From the NCBI RefSeq assembly GCF_002262875.1, contig NZ_NKYE01000010.1, positions 1 to 64,000 on the forward strand: a DNA stretch of 64,000 nt. Direction: 5' to 3'. The stretch comes from Amycolatopsis antarctica. GTDB taxonomy: Bacteria > Actinomycetota > Actinomycetes > Mycobacteriales > Pseudonocardiaceae. Both the position numbers and the translations under genes were made by a program. This document shows positions 1 through 14,534 of the stretch, piece after piece. Each line of letters starts with the position of its first letter. Position 1 is the first letter of the stretch. Under the pieces are notes generated by a model, which made no database searches, was not told the origin of the DNA, and was given only the letters and a program-made list of their open reading frames with translations.

Positions 1-102
1 ATCCGATTGATGGCCGCACGGCTAGCAGGCGAAAACGTCGAACCTCACGGCCCCATCGAGACCGAGGCAGCCCAACGCCTAGCAGACGACCTCACACCCT
101 GA
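1..102 (+). CDS. C-terminal fragment of an unidentified protein
   Basis: Frame 1 is open from the window edge to a TGA at 100-102 and gives 33 residues, starting IRLMAARLAG and ending QRLADDLTP. The start lies to the left of the window. The segment is Ala/Glu/Asp-rich and looks helical. It uses several A-ending codons (GCA, CAA, ACA), which is less biased than its neighbours. Only the tail is visible, so no family can be named. It converges on the TPP enzyme gene that ends at 151. Confidence 0.4.
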   Translation: MRLMAARLAGENVEPHGPIETEAAQRLADDLTP

Positions 103-150
103 CCACCAAGGTTTCACCACACCCTCTGAGCCGGCCGGGCCCGAGCACCG

Positions 151-1899
151 TCAGGGCCGGGGAACGTTGCGCAGGTTGGATTTCGCGAGCTGCAGCATCT
201 TGCCGACCCCACCGCTGAGCACCGTGCGGCTCACCGCGAGCGCGAATCCCTTCACCTGCGCCGCGGTGATGTCCGGCGGGATGGACAGCGCGTTGGGGTC
301 GGTGACCACGTCGAGTACCGCCGGTCCGTCGTGCGCGAGGAGTTCGCGGATCCCGGCACGCACCTCGCCGGGGTCCTCCACCCGGCGCGCGTGGAGTCCG
401 GCGCCCCGCGCGATCGCCGCGAAATCGACCTGGTCGTGGTCGGTGCCGAACTCGGGCAACCCGTCCACCAGCATCTCCAGCTTCACCATGCCGAGCGAGG
501 AGTTGTTGAACACCACCAGTTTCACCGGCAGTGAGTGCGTGCGCAGGGTCAGCAGCTCCCCCATCAGCATGGCCAGTCCGCCGTCGCCCGCCATGGCGAC
601 GACCTGCCTGCCCGGTTCGGCCGCCTGCGCCCCGATGGCGTGCGGCAGCGCGTCGGCCATGCTGCCGTGCACGAACGAGCCGAGCAGCCTGCGCTGCCCG
701 TTCGGCGTGACGTACCGGGCCGCCCAGACGTTGCACATGCCGGTGTCCACGGTGAACACGGCGTCATCGGCGGCCTCGTCGTCGAGGATGTCGGCGACGT
801 ACTCGGGATGGATCGGGGCGTGCGCCCCGACGTCGTGGGTGTAGGCGTCGACGACCTTCTGCAGGCCGCGTTCGTGCTTGCGCAGCATGTCGTGCAGGAA
901 ACCGCGCTCGGTACGGCTGCGCAGCCGGGGCAGTACGGCGTCGATGGTGGCCCCGACGTCGCCGAGCACCCCGAACTCCAGGACCGTGCGTCTGCCGATC
1001 CGGGCCGGGTCCACGTCGACCTGCACGGTGTTGGCCTGGGGCAGGAAATTGTCGTACGGGAAGTCGGTACCGAGCAGCAGCACCAGATCGGCCTCGTGCA
1101 TGGCCGTATGGCAGGCGCCGTAGCCGAGCAGTCCGCTCATCCCGACGTCGAACGGGTTGTCGTACTGAATGAACTCCTTGCCGCGCAACGAATGCCCGAC
1201 CGGTGCGGCCACCGCGTCGGCGAGCGCGATCACCTGCTCGTGCGCGTCCCGGCAACCGGCACCCGCCATGATCATCACCTTCCCGGCGCGGTCGATGCGC
1301 TCGGTGAGCCGATCGATGTCGGCGTCGGCGGGGCACAGCGCGGGCCGGGTGCCGACGACGTTGCTGCGGCCGGTCGGGTTCACCGCCTGCTCGTGCGCGA
1401 GATCGCCGGGTACCACCAGTACGGCGGCGCCGTGCTTGCCGACGGCGTTCTGGGCGGCGATCCGGGCGAGCCGCGGAAGCTGCGCCGGAGTGCTGACCAT
1501 CTCGCAGAAGTGCGAGCACTCGGCGAAGAGCTGTTCCGGATGCGTCTCCTGAAAGAATCCCGTGCCGATCTGGGCGGCCGGTATGTGCGAGGCGATCGCC
1601 AGCACCGGGGCGCCGGACCGGTGCGCGTCGTAGAGCCCTTGGAGCAGGTGCAGGTTGCCGGGGCCACAACTGCCCGCACAGGCCGCGAGGGTGCCGGTGA
1701 GCTGCGCCTCGGCCGCGGCGGCGAACGCCCCCGCCTCCTCGTTGCGCACGTGCACCCAGTCGATGCCGCCACGCGCGGAACCACCGCTGCGCCGGATCGC
1801 GTCCACGACCGGGTTCAGGCTGTCGCCGACGACGCCGTAGATGCGCCGCACGCCCGATTCGATCAGTACTTCGACGAGCTGGTCGGCGACAGTCGGCAT
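151..1899 (-). CDS. poxB: Thiamine pyrophosphate enzyme, pyruvate oxidase/quinone-dependent pyruvate dehydrogenase type
   Basis: This 582-residue protein has the three-domain layout of the acetolactate synthase/pyruvate oxidase superfamily. The N-terminal PYR domain carries the cofactor-activating Glu in HVRNEEAGAFAA. A central nucleotide/FAD-type domain follows. The C-terminal PP domain has a GDGGLAMLMGE motif followed by FNNSSLGMVK for thiamine diphosphate and Mg binding. PoxB-type enzymes oxidatively decarboxylate pyruvate to acetate and CO2 at the membrane, passing electrons to quinone. The chosen ATG has GAGGAG about 8 nt upstream. The open frame continues upstream, but that part is low-quality Arg/Pro-rich sequence overlapping the neighbouring promoter. 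The gene is divergent from the phosphotransferase gene. Substrate specificity within the superfamily (pyruvate, oxalyl-CoA, sulfoacetaldehyde) cannot be settled by eye. Confidence 0.85.
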   Translation of the reverse strand: MPTVADQLVEVLIESGVRRIYGVVGDSLNPVVDAIRRSGGSARGGIDWVHVRNEEAGAFAAAAEAQLTGTLAACAGSCGPGNLHLLQGLYDAHRSGAPVLAIASHIPAAQIGTGFFQETHPEQLFAECSHFCEMVSTPAQLPRLARIAAQNAVGKHGAAVLVVPGDLAHEQAVNPTGRSNVVGTRPALCPADADIDRLTERIDRAGKVMIMAGAGCRDAHEQVIALADAVAAPVGHSLRGKEFIQYDNPFDVGMSGLLGYGACHTAMHEADLVLLLGTDFPYDNFLPQANTVQVDVDPARIGRRTVLEFGVLGDVGATIDAVLPRLRSRTERGFLHDMLRKHERGLQKVVDAYTHDVGAHAPIHPEYVADILDDEAADDAVFTVDTGMCNVWAARYVTPNGQRRLLGSFVHGSMADALPHAIGAQAAEPGRQVVAMAGDGGLAMLMGELLTLRTHSLPVKLVVFNNSSLGMVKLEMLVDGLPEFGTDHDQVDFAAIARGAGLHARRVEDPGEVRAGIRELLAHDGPAVLDVVTDPNALSIPPDITAAQVKGFALAVSRTVLSGGVGKMLQLAKSNLRNVPRP

Positions 1900-2026
1900 C
1901 CGGTACTCCTCGCGTTGCGGTGTGGGCGCGTCCTGCCATCCTCGTCCCGTGGCGCCACCGGGGCCACTCGGGTGGATCCGGAAAAGCCGTCGCGCGGGCG
2001 CACGAGGTCCGGCTAGGTTCCCGGTC

Positions 2027-2989
2027 GTGACACCCGCACCCACCGCGAGCTTTCCCCGCGCGGACACCGAGGAACGGTTCCGCGCCCTCACCCCGGAGCA
2101 GTTGCTCGGACCGGTGACCGGCCTGGTGGCCGCCCTCGGCCACGGCGGCGCCCGGATAGACCGGTTCACCGAGGGTTCGCTGCCGGTGTACGCGGTCGGC
2201 GAGACCCTGGTGCTCAAGCTCTACCCGCCCGTCCACGGAACGGAGCTGGCGGTGGAGAGCGGTGTACTGCGCGCGCTGCACGCGACCCTGGCCGTGCCGA
2301 CCCCACGGGTGCGGGACAGCGGCGTCCGCGACGGCTGGGGCTTTCTGCTGATGACCCGGCTGCCCGGGCGGTCGCTGGAATCCGTCTGGCCCGAGCTGTC
2401 CACTTCGGACCGTGGACGGCTGGCGGATCGGCTCGGCCGCACCCTGGCCGCCCTGCACCGCACCGAGGCACCGGTGCTGGAGACGCTGGAGCCGGCGAAC
2501 TGGCAGGAGTGGATCGCCGGGCAGCGGCGCACCGCGGCCGAACGCCAGCGGCGTGCCGGGACGCCCGAGACGTGGGTGGAGCAGATTCCCGGTTTCCTCG
2601 ACTCCGTCGACCTCGGCGACCCGGTACCCGGCCTGCTGCACACCGAATGCATGCGCGAGCACGTGATGATGCGGTACGAGAACGGCGAGTGGAACGCGAG
2701 CGGGCTGTTCGACTTCGAACCGGCGATGCGCGGGGCGCCCGAGTACGACTTCGCCGCCGTCGGCCTGTTCGTCTCCTGTGGTGACGCCGCCTTCCTGCGC
2801 GCGCTGCTGCTGTCCTACGGGTACGCGCCGGGCGAACTCGGCGTGGAGTTCTCCCGGCGCTGCCTGGCGTACACGCTGCTGCACCGGTACTCGAACCTGC
2901 GCTGGTACCTCGACGTGCTGCCCGCGCCGCCGGAACCCGTGCTCGACTCGCTGGCACTGACCTGGTGGGGCACCGGCACCGCGGAGTGA
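2027..2989 (+). CDS. Phosphotransferase-fold (APH/choline kinase-like) protein with altered catalytic loop
   Basis: The protein has 320 residues from a GTG start at 2027; the frame is open further upstream but only over sequence opposite the TPP gene promoter. The N-lobe has a strand pair with Lys in LVLKLYPP, a plausible ATP-anchoring lysine, followed by LPGRSLESVWPEL and LGRTLAALHRTE, typical of aminoglycoside phosphotransferase-family kinases. Where family members carry HGDxxxxN, this protein reads HTECMREHVMM. The metal-binding segment is FDFEPAMRGAPEYDF. The Asp-to-Glu change in the catalytic loop could mean an unusual kinase or an inactive fold. Substrate unknown; a role in antibiotic resistance should not be assumed. 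Confidence 0.7.
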   Translation: MTPAPTASFPRADTEERFRALTPEQLLGPVTGLVAALGHGGARIDRFTEGSLPVYAVGETLVLKLYPPVHGTELAVESGVLRALHATLAVPTPRVRDSGVRDGWGFLLMTRLPGRSLESVWPELSTSDRGRLADRLGRTLAALHRTEAPVLETLEPANWQEWIAGQRRTAAERQRRAGTPETWVEQIPGFLDSVDLGDPVPGLLHTECMREHVMMRYENGEWNASGLFDFEPAMRGAPEYDFAAVGLFVSCGDAAFLRALLLSYGYAPGELGVEFSRRCLAYTLLHRYSNLRWYLDVLPAPPEPVLDSLALTWWGTGTAE

Positions 2990-3000
2990 GGCGGGGACGG

Positions 3001-3255
3001 TCAGAGACCCAGCTCGGCCCGGATCGCCGTCGAATGCTGTCCCGGCGCCGTAGTTCGCGTATTGGTAGGGGAAACCCATCCACTCGCCGAGCGCGTCCAG
3101 GATGGACACGTCGAGTACGGTGCCCTCGCCGGTCGTAGAGCGCGGGCTGTTCCACCTTGATCACGCGGGCACCGAGCGGACGGGTCGCGAACGACGCCGC
3201 CACGGCCTGTTCGATCGCGACGACGGTGCTCGGCGTCCAGCGGCAGTCCAGGCAT
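3001..3255 (-). pseudogene. Remnant of a CaiB/BaiF-type CoA-transferase gene
   Basis: A good ribosome site (GAGGAGG) precedes the ATG at 3255, and the first codons read MPGLPLD. The frame then shifts. In the next frame the sequence reads TVVAIEQAVAASFATRP and LGARVIKVEQP, the characteristic N-terminal Rossmann segment of class III CoA-transferases. After a large internal deletion a third frame reads VSILDALGEWMGFPYQYAN, a central segment of the same family, before the stop. About 255 bp remain of a gene that is normally about 1.2 kb. At least two frame disruptions plus the deletion make it nonfunctional. It lies just downstream of the FAD/Fe-S dehydrogenase on the same strand. Confidence 0.7.
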
Positions 3256-3306
3256 CGTGTCCTCCTCGGGGTGCGCATCCGGTGCCCGCCACCGGATGCG
3301 GTGCGT

Positions 3307-6303
3307 TCAGCGGTGCAGGGCGCGGCGCAGGACCTGCGCGAGGTGCAGGGCGCGCCGGTCTGTCTGGGACGCGATCTGGGTACGGCAACTGAAACCGTCC
3401 GACACCACGAGGGTCTCCGCCGGGATCTCCCGCAGCGCGGGCAGCAGGCGGTCCTCCGCGCAGGCGACCGAGACCTCGTAGTGGCCACGTTCGAAACCGA
3501 AGTTCCCGGCCAGCCCGCAACAGCCGGAGTCCACAGTGGAACCGCGAACCCCGGCCGAGGCGAGGGCCCGTTCGTCCGCGCCGAAACCGAGCACGGCGTG
3601 CTGATGACAGTGCACCTGGGCGAGGGCGTCGACGTCCAGGTCGCCCAGTGGCACCCCAGCCTCGTCGATCAGCTCGGCGAAGGTGGCCGTGCGGGAGGCC
3701 AGCGAAGCCGCGACGGGATCGCCGGGCAGCAGGTGACCGAGGTCGCCGCGGAACAGCGCCGTGCAGCTCGGTTCGAGACCGGCGACCCGGTACCCGGCGT
3801 CCAGGTAGGGCCGCAGCACCGACACCGTCCTGCGCAGCACCCGCCGGGCCAGGTCGAGCTGGCCGGTCGAGACCCAGGTCAGCCCGCAGCAGACGCCCTC
3901 CTCGGGCAGCACCACGTGGTACCCGGCGGCGGTGAGCACCTCGGCCGCGGCGTGCAGGACGTCCGGGGTGAGGTAGTTGTTGAACGAGTCCGGCCAGAGC
4001 ACGATTCCCTGGGAACCCTTGTCCGGCAAGGATTCCGGGGCTGCCCTGAGGTCCGCCCGCGCGGCGGTGAACGGCGTCGCGGCGAACGCGGGCAGCTCGC
4101 GTTCCGGCGCGATGCCACCGATCCGCTTCACCAGCCGGGCGATCGCGGAACGCCGCAGCAACGAGTTGATCCTCCGCGGCGCGACGGCCGACGCCCGCAG
4201 CCACAGTGGCAGCCAGCCCATCGAGTAGTGCGCCGCGGGCCGGATCCGGCGTCGGTAGTGCTGGTGGAAGAACTCCGACTTGTACGTCGCCATGTCGACA
4301 TCGACCGGGCAGTCGGACAGGCAACCCTTGCAGGACAGGCAGAGATCGAGCGCGTCGCGTACCTCCGCCGAACGCCAGCCGTCGGTGATCACCTCGCCGC
4401 CGACCATCTCGGCGAGCAGGCGTGCGCGGCCGCGGGTGGAGTGTTTCTCCTCCCGCGTCACCCGGTAGCTGGGGCACATCACCCCCGCACCGGAGGTGTC
4501 CCGGCACTTCCCGACACCCACGCACCGCCGCAGGGCCTCACCGAAACTGCCGTGATCGGCCGGGTAACCCAGCGCCGTCACGTCCTCCAGTTCCAGAGGC
4601 GCGCGGCGAGGCCGCAGATCCGCGTCCAGCGGGCGCGGATCCACCAGCACGCCGGGGTTCAGCACCCCGGCGGGGTCGAAGATCGCCTTGAAGCGCCGGA
4701 ACAGGGCCAGCCCCTCGGGCGGGTACATCCGAGGCAGCAGCTCCGAGCGGGCCTGCCCGTCGCCGTGCTCACCGGAGAGCGAGCCGCCGTGCGCGGCGAC
4801 CAGGTCCGCGGCCTCCTCCATGAACACGCGGAACGCGGCGATCCCGGCGCCGGACAGCAGATCGAAGTCCAGCCGCATGTGCAGGCAGCCCTCGCCGTAG
4901 TGGCCGTACACGGTGCTGCGCAGGCCATGCCTGCCCATCAGCTCCTTCAGCCCGCGCAGGTAGCCGCCGAGCCGTTCCGGCGGGACCGCCGCGTCCTCCC
5001 AGCCCGGCCACGCCTCCGCGCCGTCGGCCCGGCGGGTGGCCAGCCCGGCGCCCTCCTCGCGGATCCGCCACAGCGCACGCCGCGCGTCCGGGTCCGTGAG
5101 TACCCGGTGGCCGGTGGTCACGCCGCCCAGTTCCGCGGCAAGGGCCTCGGCCCGCCGGAAGGCCTCGGCGGGATCGTGGCCGTCGAACTCGACGAACAGC
5201 CAGGCCCCGCCCGGTGGCAGGTCCCGGCCGTGCCCCTCGGGCAGCAGGGCGAGCAGCTCGGCGTCCACACCCTCCACGGTCAACGGGGCCGAGGGCAGAA
5301 TGGCGGGAACGGCGTCCGCGGCGGCGATGTCGTCGGCGAAACCCAGCACCGCGAGCACCCGGTGGGCGGGCATCTCGGTCAGCCGCAGCGTCGCGTCCAG
5401 CACCGTCACGCAGGTTCCCTCGCTGCCCACCAGTGCCTTCGCGAGGTCGAAACCGTTCTCCGGCAACAGGTGTTCGAGCGCGTACCCGGAGACACGGCGC
5501 GACCACCGCGGCCGTTCGGTACGCAGTAGCGCCAGGTTCTCCGTCACCAGCTCCCGCAGTTCGCGGTAGACACGGCCCTCGGTGCCCGGCAGGGCGGCGC
5601 GTCTGTCCACTTCGGAGGGACTGGTCGGGCCGACGGTCATCGTGGTGCCATCGGCGAGCAGCACGTCCAGACTCGTCACGTTGTCGGCGGTCCGTCCCCA
5701 GGCGACCGAGTGGGAGCCGCAGGCGTTGTTGCCGATCATCCCGCCGATGGTGCACCGGCTGTGCGTGGACGGGTCGGGACCGAAGCGCAGGCCGTGCGGC
5801 GCGGCCACGGCCTGCAGGTCGTCCAGCACGGTTCCCGGGGCGACGCGCACCGTACGGGCTTCCGGATCGAGATCGCGCACGCCGGTGAGGAAGCGCGAGG
5901 TGTCGATCACCATGGCCGGACCGCAGGCGTTGCCCGCCACGCTGGTCCCCCCGCCGCGGACGATCACCGGCACCCCGGTCTCGTGGCAGGCGGCGACCAC
6001 CTCCGCCACCTCGTCCGCCGACCGTGGCAGGGCCACGCCGACCGGATCGTGCCGGTAGTTGGAGGCGTCGGTCGTGTAGACCGCGCGGGTGCCCGCGTCG
6101 AACGCCACCTCGCACCCGGTCCGCCCGGCCAGGCGGCGCCGCACGGCATCCCTGTTCGTCACCGTCTCGACCGGCGTGTCCGCGGCTGCCACCGCTCCAT
6201 TGAAGTCGATCGCCCCGATCCCCGCAGCCCCGGTACGGCGGTTCCCGGCGGCGTACCGGCCGCCGGCGGCGCGGTCCGGTTCCGGGAACGTCCGCTCCGG
6301 CAC
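3307..6303 (-). CDS. FAD- and [4Fe-4S]-binding dehydrogenase (D-lactate/2-hydroxyacid dehydrogenase type)
   Basis: This is a 998-residue fusion. The N-terminal half is a PCMH-type FAD domain ([17 protein letters not shown], then [19 protein letters not shown]) followed by the FAD-linked oxidase C-terminal domain. The second half carries a ferredoxin-like cluster ([16 protein letters not shown]) and GlpC/CCG-type cysteine motifs (LEPSCTALF and [13 protein letters not shown]). Such proteins oxidise D-2-hydroxyacids such as D-lactate, glycolate or D-2-hydroxyglutarate and pass electrons to quinone through the Fe-S half. The GTG at 6303 has GAGGAAG 5 nt upstream. A second GTG at 6162 would remove 47 poorly conserved residues, so the N-terminus is uncertain. 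The length matches the fused family. The CoA-transferase remnant follows downstream. Confidence 0.85.
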   Translation of the reverse strand: MPERTFPEPDRAAGGRYAAGNRRTGAAGIGAIDFNGAVAAADTPVETVTNRDAVRRRLAGRTGCEVAFDAGTRAVYTTDASNYRHDPVGVALPRSADEVAEVVAACHETGVPVIVRGGGTSVAGNACGPAMVIDTSRFLTGVRDLDPEARTVRVAPGTVLDDLQAVAAPHGLRFGPDPSTHSRCTIGGMIGNNACGSHSVAWGRTADNVTSLDVLLADGTTMTVGPTSPSEVDRRAALPGTEGRVYRELRELVTENLALLRTERPRWSRRVSGYALEHLLPENGFDLAKALVGSEGTCVTVLDATLRLTEMPAHRVLAVLGFADDIAAADAVPAILPSAPLTVEGVDAELLALLPEGHGRDLPPGGAWLFVEFDGHDPAEAFRRAEALAAELGGVTTGHRVLTDPDARRALWRIREEGAGLATRRADGAEAWPGWEDAAVPPERLGGYLRGLKELMGRHGLRSTVYGHYGEGCLHMRLDFDLLSGAGIAAFRVFMEEAADLVAAHGGSLSGEHGDGQARSELLPRMYPPEGLALFRRFKAIFDPAGVLNPGVLVDPRPLDADLRPRRAPLELEDVTALGYPADHGSFGEALRRCVGVGKCRDTSGAGVMCPSYRVTREEKHSTRGRARLLAEMVGGEVITDGWRSAEVRDALDLCLSCKGCLSDCPVDVDMATYKSEFFHQHYRRRIRPAAHYSMGWLPLWLRASAVAPRRINSLLRRSAIARLVKRIGGIAPERELPAFAATPFTAARADLRAAPESLPDKGSQGIVLWPDSFNNYLTPDVLHAAAEVLTAAGYHVVLPEEGVCCGLTWVSTGQLDLARRVLRRTVSVLRPYLDAGYRVAGLEPSCTALFRGDLGHLLPGDPVAASLASRTATFAELIDEAGVPLGDLDVDALAQVHCHQHAVLGFGADERALASAGVRGSTVDSGCCGLAGNFGFERGHYEVSVACAEDRLLPALREIPAETLVVSDGFSCRTQIASQTDRRALHLAQVLRRALHR

Positions 6304-6877
6304 CGGAGCTTCCTCGCCGCCGCGGATCGCACAATTCGGTCATCTCCCCCGCCGCGGTGCCCGCCGACCGTCGGCCGGTGTCCCACGTCCGGGTCACTCT
6401 CTCGTGTTCGCGCTGCTCAGCGGCTACCCTCGCGGCAGCGGGGGGCTCCCGACCGGGGTGTGCGCGTTCGTCAATAAGCACGTGGTGTTTGCCACGAGCA
6501 AGCCCGAACGGATATCGATAACCCGGATTTCACACTACTGTCATAAGACCGGCGAACCCGGTAGTAGGCAGAGGCGTGCCACCCGGCCTCCACCACCACG
6601 GTCCGGGCCGGCACGGCACGCAGCACAGCAGGCAGCAGGCTCAGCACCACCCAGGGCACCATCGCAGTACCGACAGCGCGCGGCACGACGACGTGCCACG
6701 AGGCCGCACGACGAGGTGCGATTCTCCGCCGATGTCCCTCGAGGCCCGCCTGCGGGTCTTCCCTCTCCACTGACCATCGCAACACCGGCCCGGACCGTTA
6801 ACCGATCGCTCGCACCGCGCGCGCCGGGGCACGGTGACCGGCCCGGCAGCGCCGAACCCATTAGGAGGGCGGCCAGC
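6304..6877. other. Divergent intergenic region between the FAD/Fe-S dehydrogenase and gltB
   Basis: There are 574 bp without a convincing gene; open frames here have random-looking composition. The stretch around 6455-6560 is clearly more AT-rich than the surroundings (GATATCGATAACC, CACTACTGTCATAAG) and is the likely place for divergent promoters. No riboswitch or clear operator was recognised. Confidence 0.5.
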
Positions 6878-11405
<4,528 letters not shown>

Positions 11406-11413
<8 letters not shown>

Positions 11414-12857
11414 TCCCAAGGGTTTTCTGACCACGAAGCAGGAACTGCCTGCCCGGCGTCCGGTCGATCTGCGGCTGCTCGACTGGCGTGAGGTCTACGA
11501 GGACTTCGCCACGGAGAAGCTGGAGAAGCAGGCCGGGCGGTGCATGGACTGCGGGATCCCGTTCTGCCATCAGGGGTGTCCGCTGGGCAACCTGATCCCG
11601 GAGTGGAACACGCTGGTGTGGCGGGACGACTGGCAGGAGGCCAGCGAACGTCTGCACGCCACCAACAATTTCCCGGAGTTCACCGGCACCCTGTGCCCGG
11701 CCCCGTGTGAGACGGCGTGCGTGCTCGGCATCAACGACGACCCGGTGACGATCAAGCGGGTGGAGATCTCGATCATCGACCGCGCCTGGGACGAGGGCTG
11801 GGTGACCCCGCAGATTCCGGAGGCGAAGACGGGCCGGAAGGTCGCCGTCGTCGGTTCCGGTCCGTCTGGACTGGCGGCCGCACAGCAGTTGACCCGCGCC
11901 GGTCACGAGGTGGTGGTGTTCGAGCGGGCGGACAAGATCGGTGGCCTGCTGCGGTACGGCATCCCCGAGTTCAAGATGGAGAAGCACCGGCTGGATCGCC
12001 GGCTGGAACAGATGCGTGCCGAGGGAACGGAGTTCCGGGCGGGCGTCGATGTCGGCGTGGACGTGACGGTGGAGCGGTTGCGCACCGACTACGACGCGGT
12101 GGTGCTGGCGGGCGGGGCGACCGCGTGGCGGGATCTGCCGATCCAGGGCCGCGACATTCCCGGTGTGTACCAGGCGATGGAGTACCTGCCGCCGGCGAAC
12201 CGGGTCGCCTCGGGTGACGAGGACAGCAGCCCGATCGACGCCTCCGGCAAGGATGTGGTGGTGATCGGTGGCGGTGACACCGGGGCCGACTGCCTCGGCA
12301 CCGCGCACCGGCAGGGTGCCAGATCGGTGACACAGCTCGAGATCATGCCGCAGCCGCCGGAGTCGCGGGCATCGGCGCATCCGTGGCCGACGTACCCGAT
12401 GCTCTACCGCGTGTCCTCGGCCCACGAGGAGGGCGGCGAGCGGCTGTTCTCGGTGAACACCCAGGAGTTCCTCGCCGACGAGAACGGCGACCTGCGCGCA
12501 CTGCGCCTGGTCGAGGTACGCAACGAGGACGGGAAGTTCGTTCCGGTCGAGGGCACCGAGCAGGAGATCCCGGCGCAGCTCGTGCTGCTGGCGATGGGTT
12601 TCGTCGGGCCGCAGCGTGAGGGCCTGCTGGACTCGCTCGGCGTGGAGCTCGACGAGCGCGGCAATGTGGTGCGGGACGAGACGTTCCGCACCACCGTGGA
12701 CAACGTGTTCGTGGCGGGTGACATGGGCCGGGGCCAGTCGCTGATCGTGTGGGCGATCGCCGAGGGCCGTGCCGCGGCGGCGGGGGTGGACGCGCGGCTG
12801 ACCGGGCGTACCGTGCTTCCGGCCCCGATCGGGCCGACGGACCGTCCGCTGAACTGA
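11406..12857 (+). CDS. gltD: Glutamate synthase (NADPH), small subunit
   Basis: This 483-residue FAD/NADPH subunit delivers electrons to GltB. The N-terminal Fe-S domain has [20 protein letters not shown] and [13 protein letters not shown], which bind the [4Fe-4S] clusters. An FAD dinucleotide fold follows ([17 protein letters not shown]), then the NADPH fold ([17 protein letters not shown]), and a C-terminal [17 protein letters not shown] that closes the FAD site. All key cysteines are present. It starts within the end of gltB. The 3' end converges on the PASTA protein gene, with a 13-bp tandem repeat between them. Confidence 0.97.
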
Positions 12858-12939
12858 GGTTCCGTCGCCGGGGCGTATCGCGCGACGGGAGTCCACGACG
12901 GGCGTCCGCAGTGAGAATCCACTGCCGGATTCCACTGTG

Positions 12940-12997
12940 GACGTCCGATGGGGACGTCCGATGGGGACGTCCGATGGGGACGTCCGATGGGGACGTT
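12940..12997. repeat. 13-bp tandem repeat, four full copies plus a partial
   Basis: The unit GACGTCCGATGGG starts at 12940, 12953, 12966 and 12979, with a partial fifth copy at 12992. Full copies are identical. Each holds the palindrome GGACGTCC. The array fills the gap between the convergent 3' ends of gltD and the PASTA gene and stops at the PASTA stop codon. Confidence 0.95.
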
Positions 12998-13498
12998 CTA
13001 GCGGAGGTCCGCACGGTCCGCGCTCAGCGTGACGGGCGTCGTGGTGTCCATGGCACTGCCGGCTTCGGCGGACTGGGCGACCACCCGCCAGCCGTCGCTC
13101 CAGACGAGCAGTCTGCGCTGCCCGGTCACGTCCTCGGAGACGAGCCGGCGGAAACCGGCCTCCCACAGCGTTTCCTGGGCCGCCCGGTAGTTCATGCCCA
13201 CCACGTCAGGGACGATTCCGCTGGCCGGCAGCGGTTCTCGCGGCGCGGGCCTGGCGGACGCGGTCGCCGCGGGGCCGGCCGTGGCCGCCTGTCCGGCGGG
13301 TACCGCCGTGGGCAGGGTGCTCGCCGCCACGGGCGCAGGCGGCGGGGGCGGGGAGCCCGCGTGCCCGGCGTCCACCCGTCCACCGGAGAACCCGGCGATC
13401 AGCAGCAGGGCCATCGTGGTCGTCACGGCGAGCCACGGCCACCGTCCCCGCACGCTCCGCGAGGACTGCGCTGGCGGTGTCACGGTCTGCATGCTCAT
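12998..13498 (-). CDS. Membrane-anchored PASTA-domain protein
   Basis: The 166-residue protein has a short basic cytoplasmic N-terminus and one transmembrane segment (about residues 22-38, WLAVTTTMALLLIAGFSGG). A Pro/Ala/Thr-rich extracytoplasmic linker spans about residues 48-92. A single PASTA domain starts at VPDVVGMNYRAAQETLWEAGF. PASTA domains bind peptidoglycan or muropeptides, usually in Ser/Thr kinases and PBPs; here no kinase or penicillin-binding domain is attached. GGAAGAG lies 7 nt before the ATG. It is divergent from the CobU-type gene. The exact role is unknown; envelope sensing or wall tethering is inferred from the domain. Confidence 0.75.
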   Translation of the reverse strand: MSMQTVTPPAQSSRSVRGRWPWLAVTTTMALLLIAGFSGGRVDAGHAGSPPPPPAPVAASTLPTAVPAGQAATAGPAATASARPAPREPLPASGIVPDVVGMNYRAAQETLWEAGFRRLVSEDVTGQRRLLVWSDGWRVVAQSAEAGSAMDTTTPVTLSADRADLR

Positions 13499-13718
13499 CG
13501 CGAGACTCTTCCGACTGGTCCGAACAGCGGTGCCCGGTCGCGGTACCCGGGCTCTGGATGCCTACCTCTCGTCGGCGCGTCCCGCATCGTTACGCGGCGC
13601 CGTCATACCGCTCCGACTATCACCCGTTCGGGCCTGGACGGGCGTGCGGCCGGCGGGGCCGGACACAGACGCGTCGCCCATCGACGCGACACGTTCGGTA
13701 CTGCGCGACAATGCGCGT

Positions 13719-14336
13719 ATGAGCAAGCGACTCGCCGAACTGGCCGCCAACAGGCTCGACGCCGGAGCCCGGCTGCTCCGCCGATACGCCGACGGGCCCG
13801 CCACGGCCGACCGCACCCTGGTCCTCGGCGGTGTCCGGTCCGGAAAGTCCCGGCACGCGGAGCTGCTGCTGGCCGACCGCCGCGACGTCGTCTACGTGGC
13901 CACCGGCGTGCCGGCGACGGCGGGCGATCCGGAGTGGGCCGCGCGGGTCGCCGCTCTTCAGGCGGACCGGCCGCCCACCTGGCGCACGGTGGAGACCGCC
14001 GACCTGGCCTCGTCCCTGCGCGAGGCGGAGGGCCCGCTGCTGGTCGACTGTCTCGGCACCTGGGTGAGCCGGGTACTCGACGATGTCGGCGCCTGGGACC
14101 GGCGTCGCGGCTGGGAGCACCGGCTCGACGAACGGCTCACCGACTTCCTGGACGCCTGGGCCCAGGTGACCGTGCCGGTGGTGGCGGTCAGCAACGAGGT
14201 GGGCAGCGGGGTGGTGCCGGGGACGGCGTCCGGCCGGGTGTTCCGCGACGTACTCGGCGCCCTCAACACCAGCGTCGCCGCCGGCTCGGAGTCGGTCCTG
14301 CTGGTGGTCGCCGGACGCACGCTCGCCCTGAACTGA
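13719..14336 (+). CDS. cobU: Adenosylcobinamide kinase/adenosylcobinamide-phosphate guanylyltransferase
   Basis: CobU (CobP) phosphorylates adenosylcobinamide and then attaches GMP, activating it for cobalamin nucleotide-loop assembly. The 205-residue protein has the P-loop LVLGGVRSGKSRHAELLL near residue 31, VVYVATGVPATAGDPEW after it, and a Walker B-like LLVDCLGTWVS. VVAVSNEVGSGVVPGTASGRVFRDVLGALN is absolutely typical of the family, shown here only as the core SNEVGSGVVP. The ~30 residues before the P-loop are an extension compared with enteric CobU. No other cobalamin genes are adjacent, although a cobalamin riboswitch controls metE 18 kb away. Confidence 0.88.
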   Translation: MSKRLAELAANRLDAGARLLRRYADGPATADRTLVLGGVRSGKSRHAELLLADRRDVVYVATGVPATAGDPEWAARVAALQADRPPTWRTVETADLASSLREAEGPLLVDCLGTWVSRVLDDVGAWDRRRGWEHRLDERLTDFLDAWAQVTVPVVAVSNEVGSGVVPGTASGRVFRDVLGALNTSVAAGSESVLLVVAGRTLALN

Positions 14337-14534
14337 GCCTGCCGCACGCCCGCGAAACCTGGCCGGCGAGTTTCCCTGGCTGGTCCGGACGGGTGAGCGG
14401 GGCTCGCGGCCGACGAGGTGGCGGCGGGCCCGCGCGCGCGACGGTGCCCGCGCCGGACGTTCCCACGCGGGCACCCGCGACTTGCGGGAGCCCTGCGCAA
14501 GGCCGCTTTCACGAACAGGCTAGCGTGGTCGGCG

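Noticed and set aside
3157..5529. A 790-codon plus-strand frame opposite the FAD/Fe-S dehydrogenase
   Set aside because: It is a shadow frame rich in Gln, Arg and Gly without domains; the minus strand carries all cofactor motifs.
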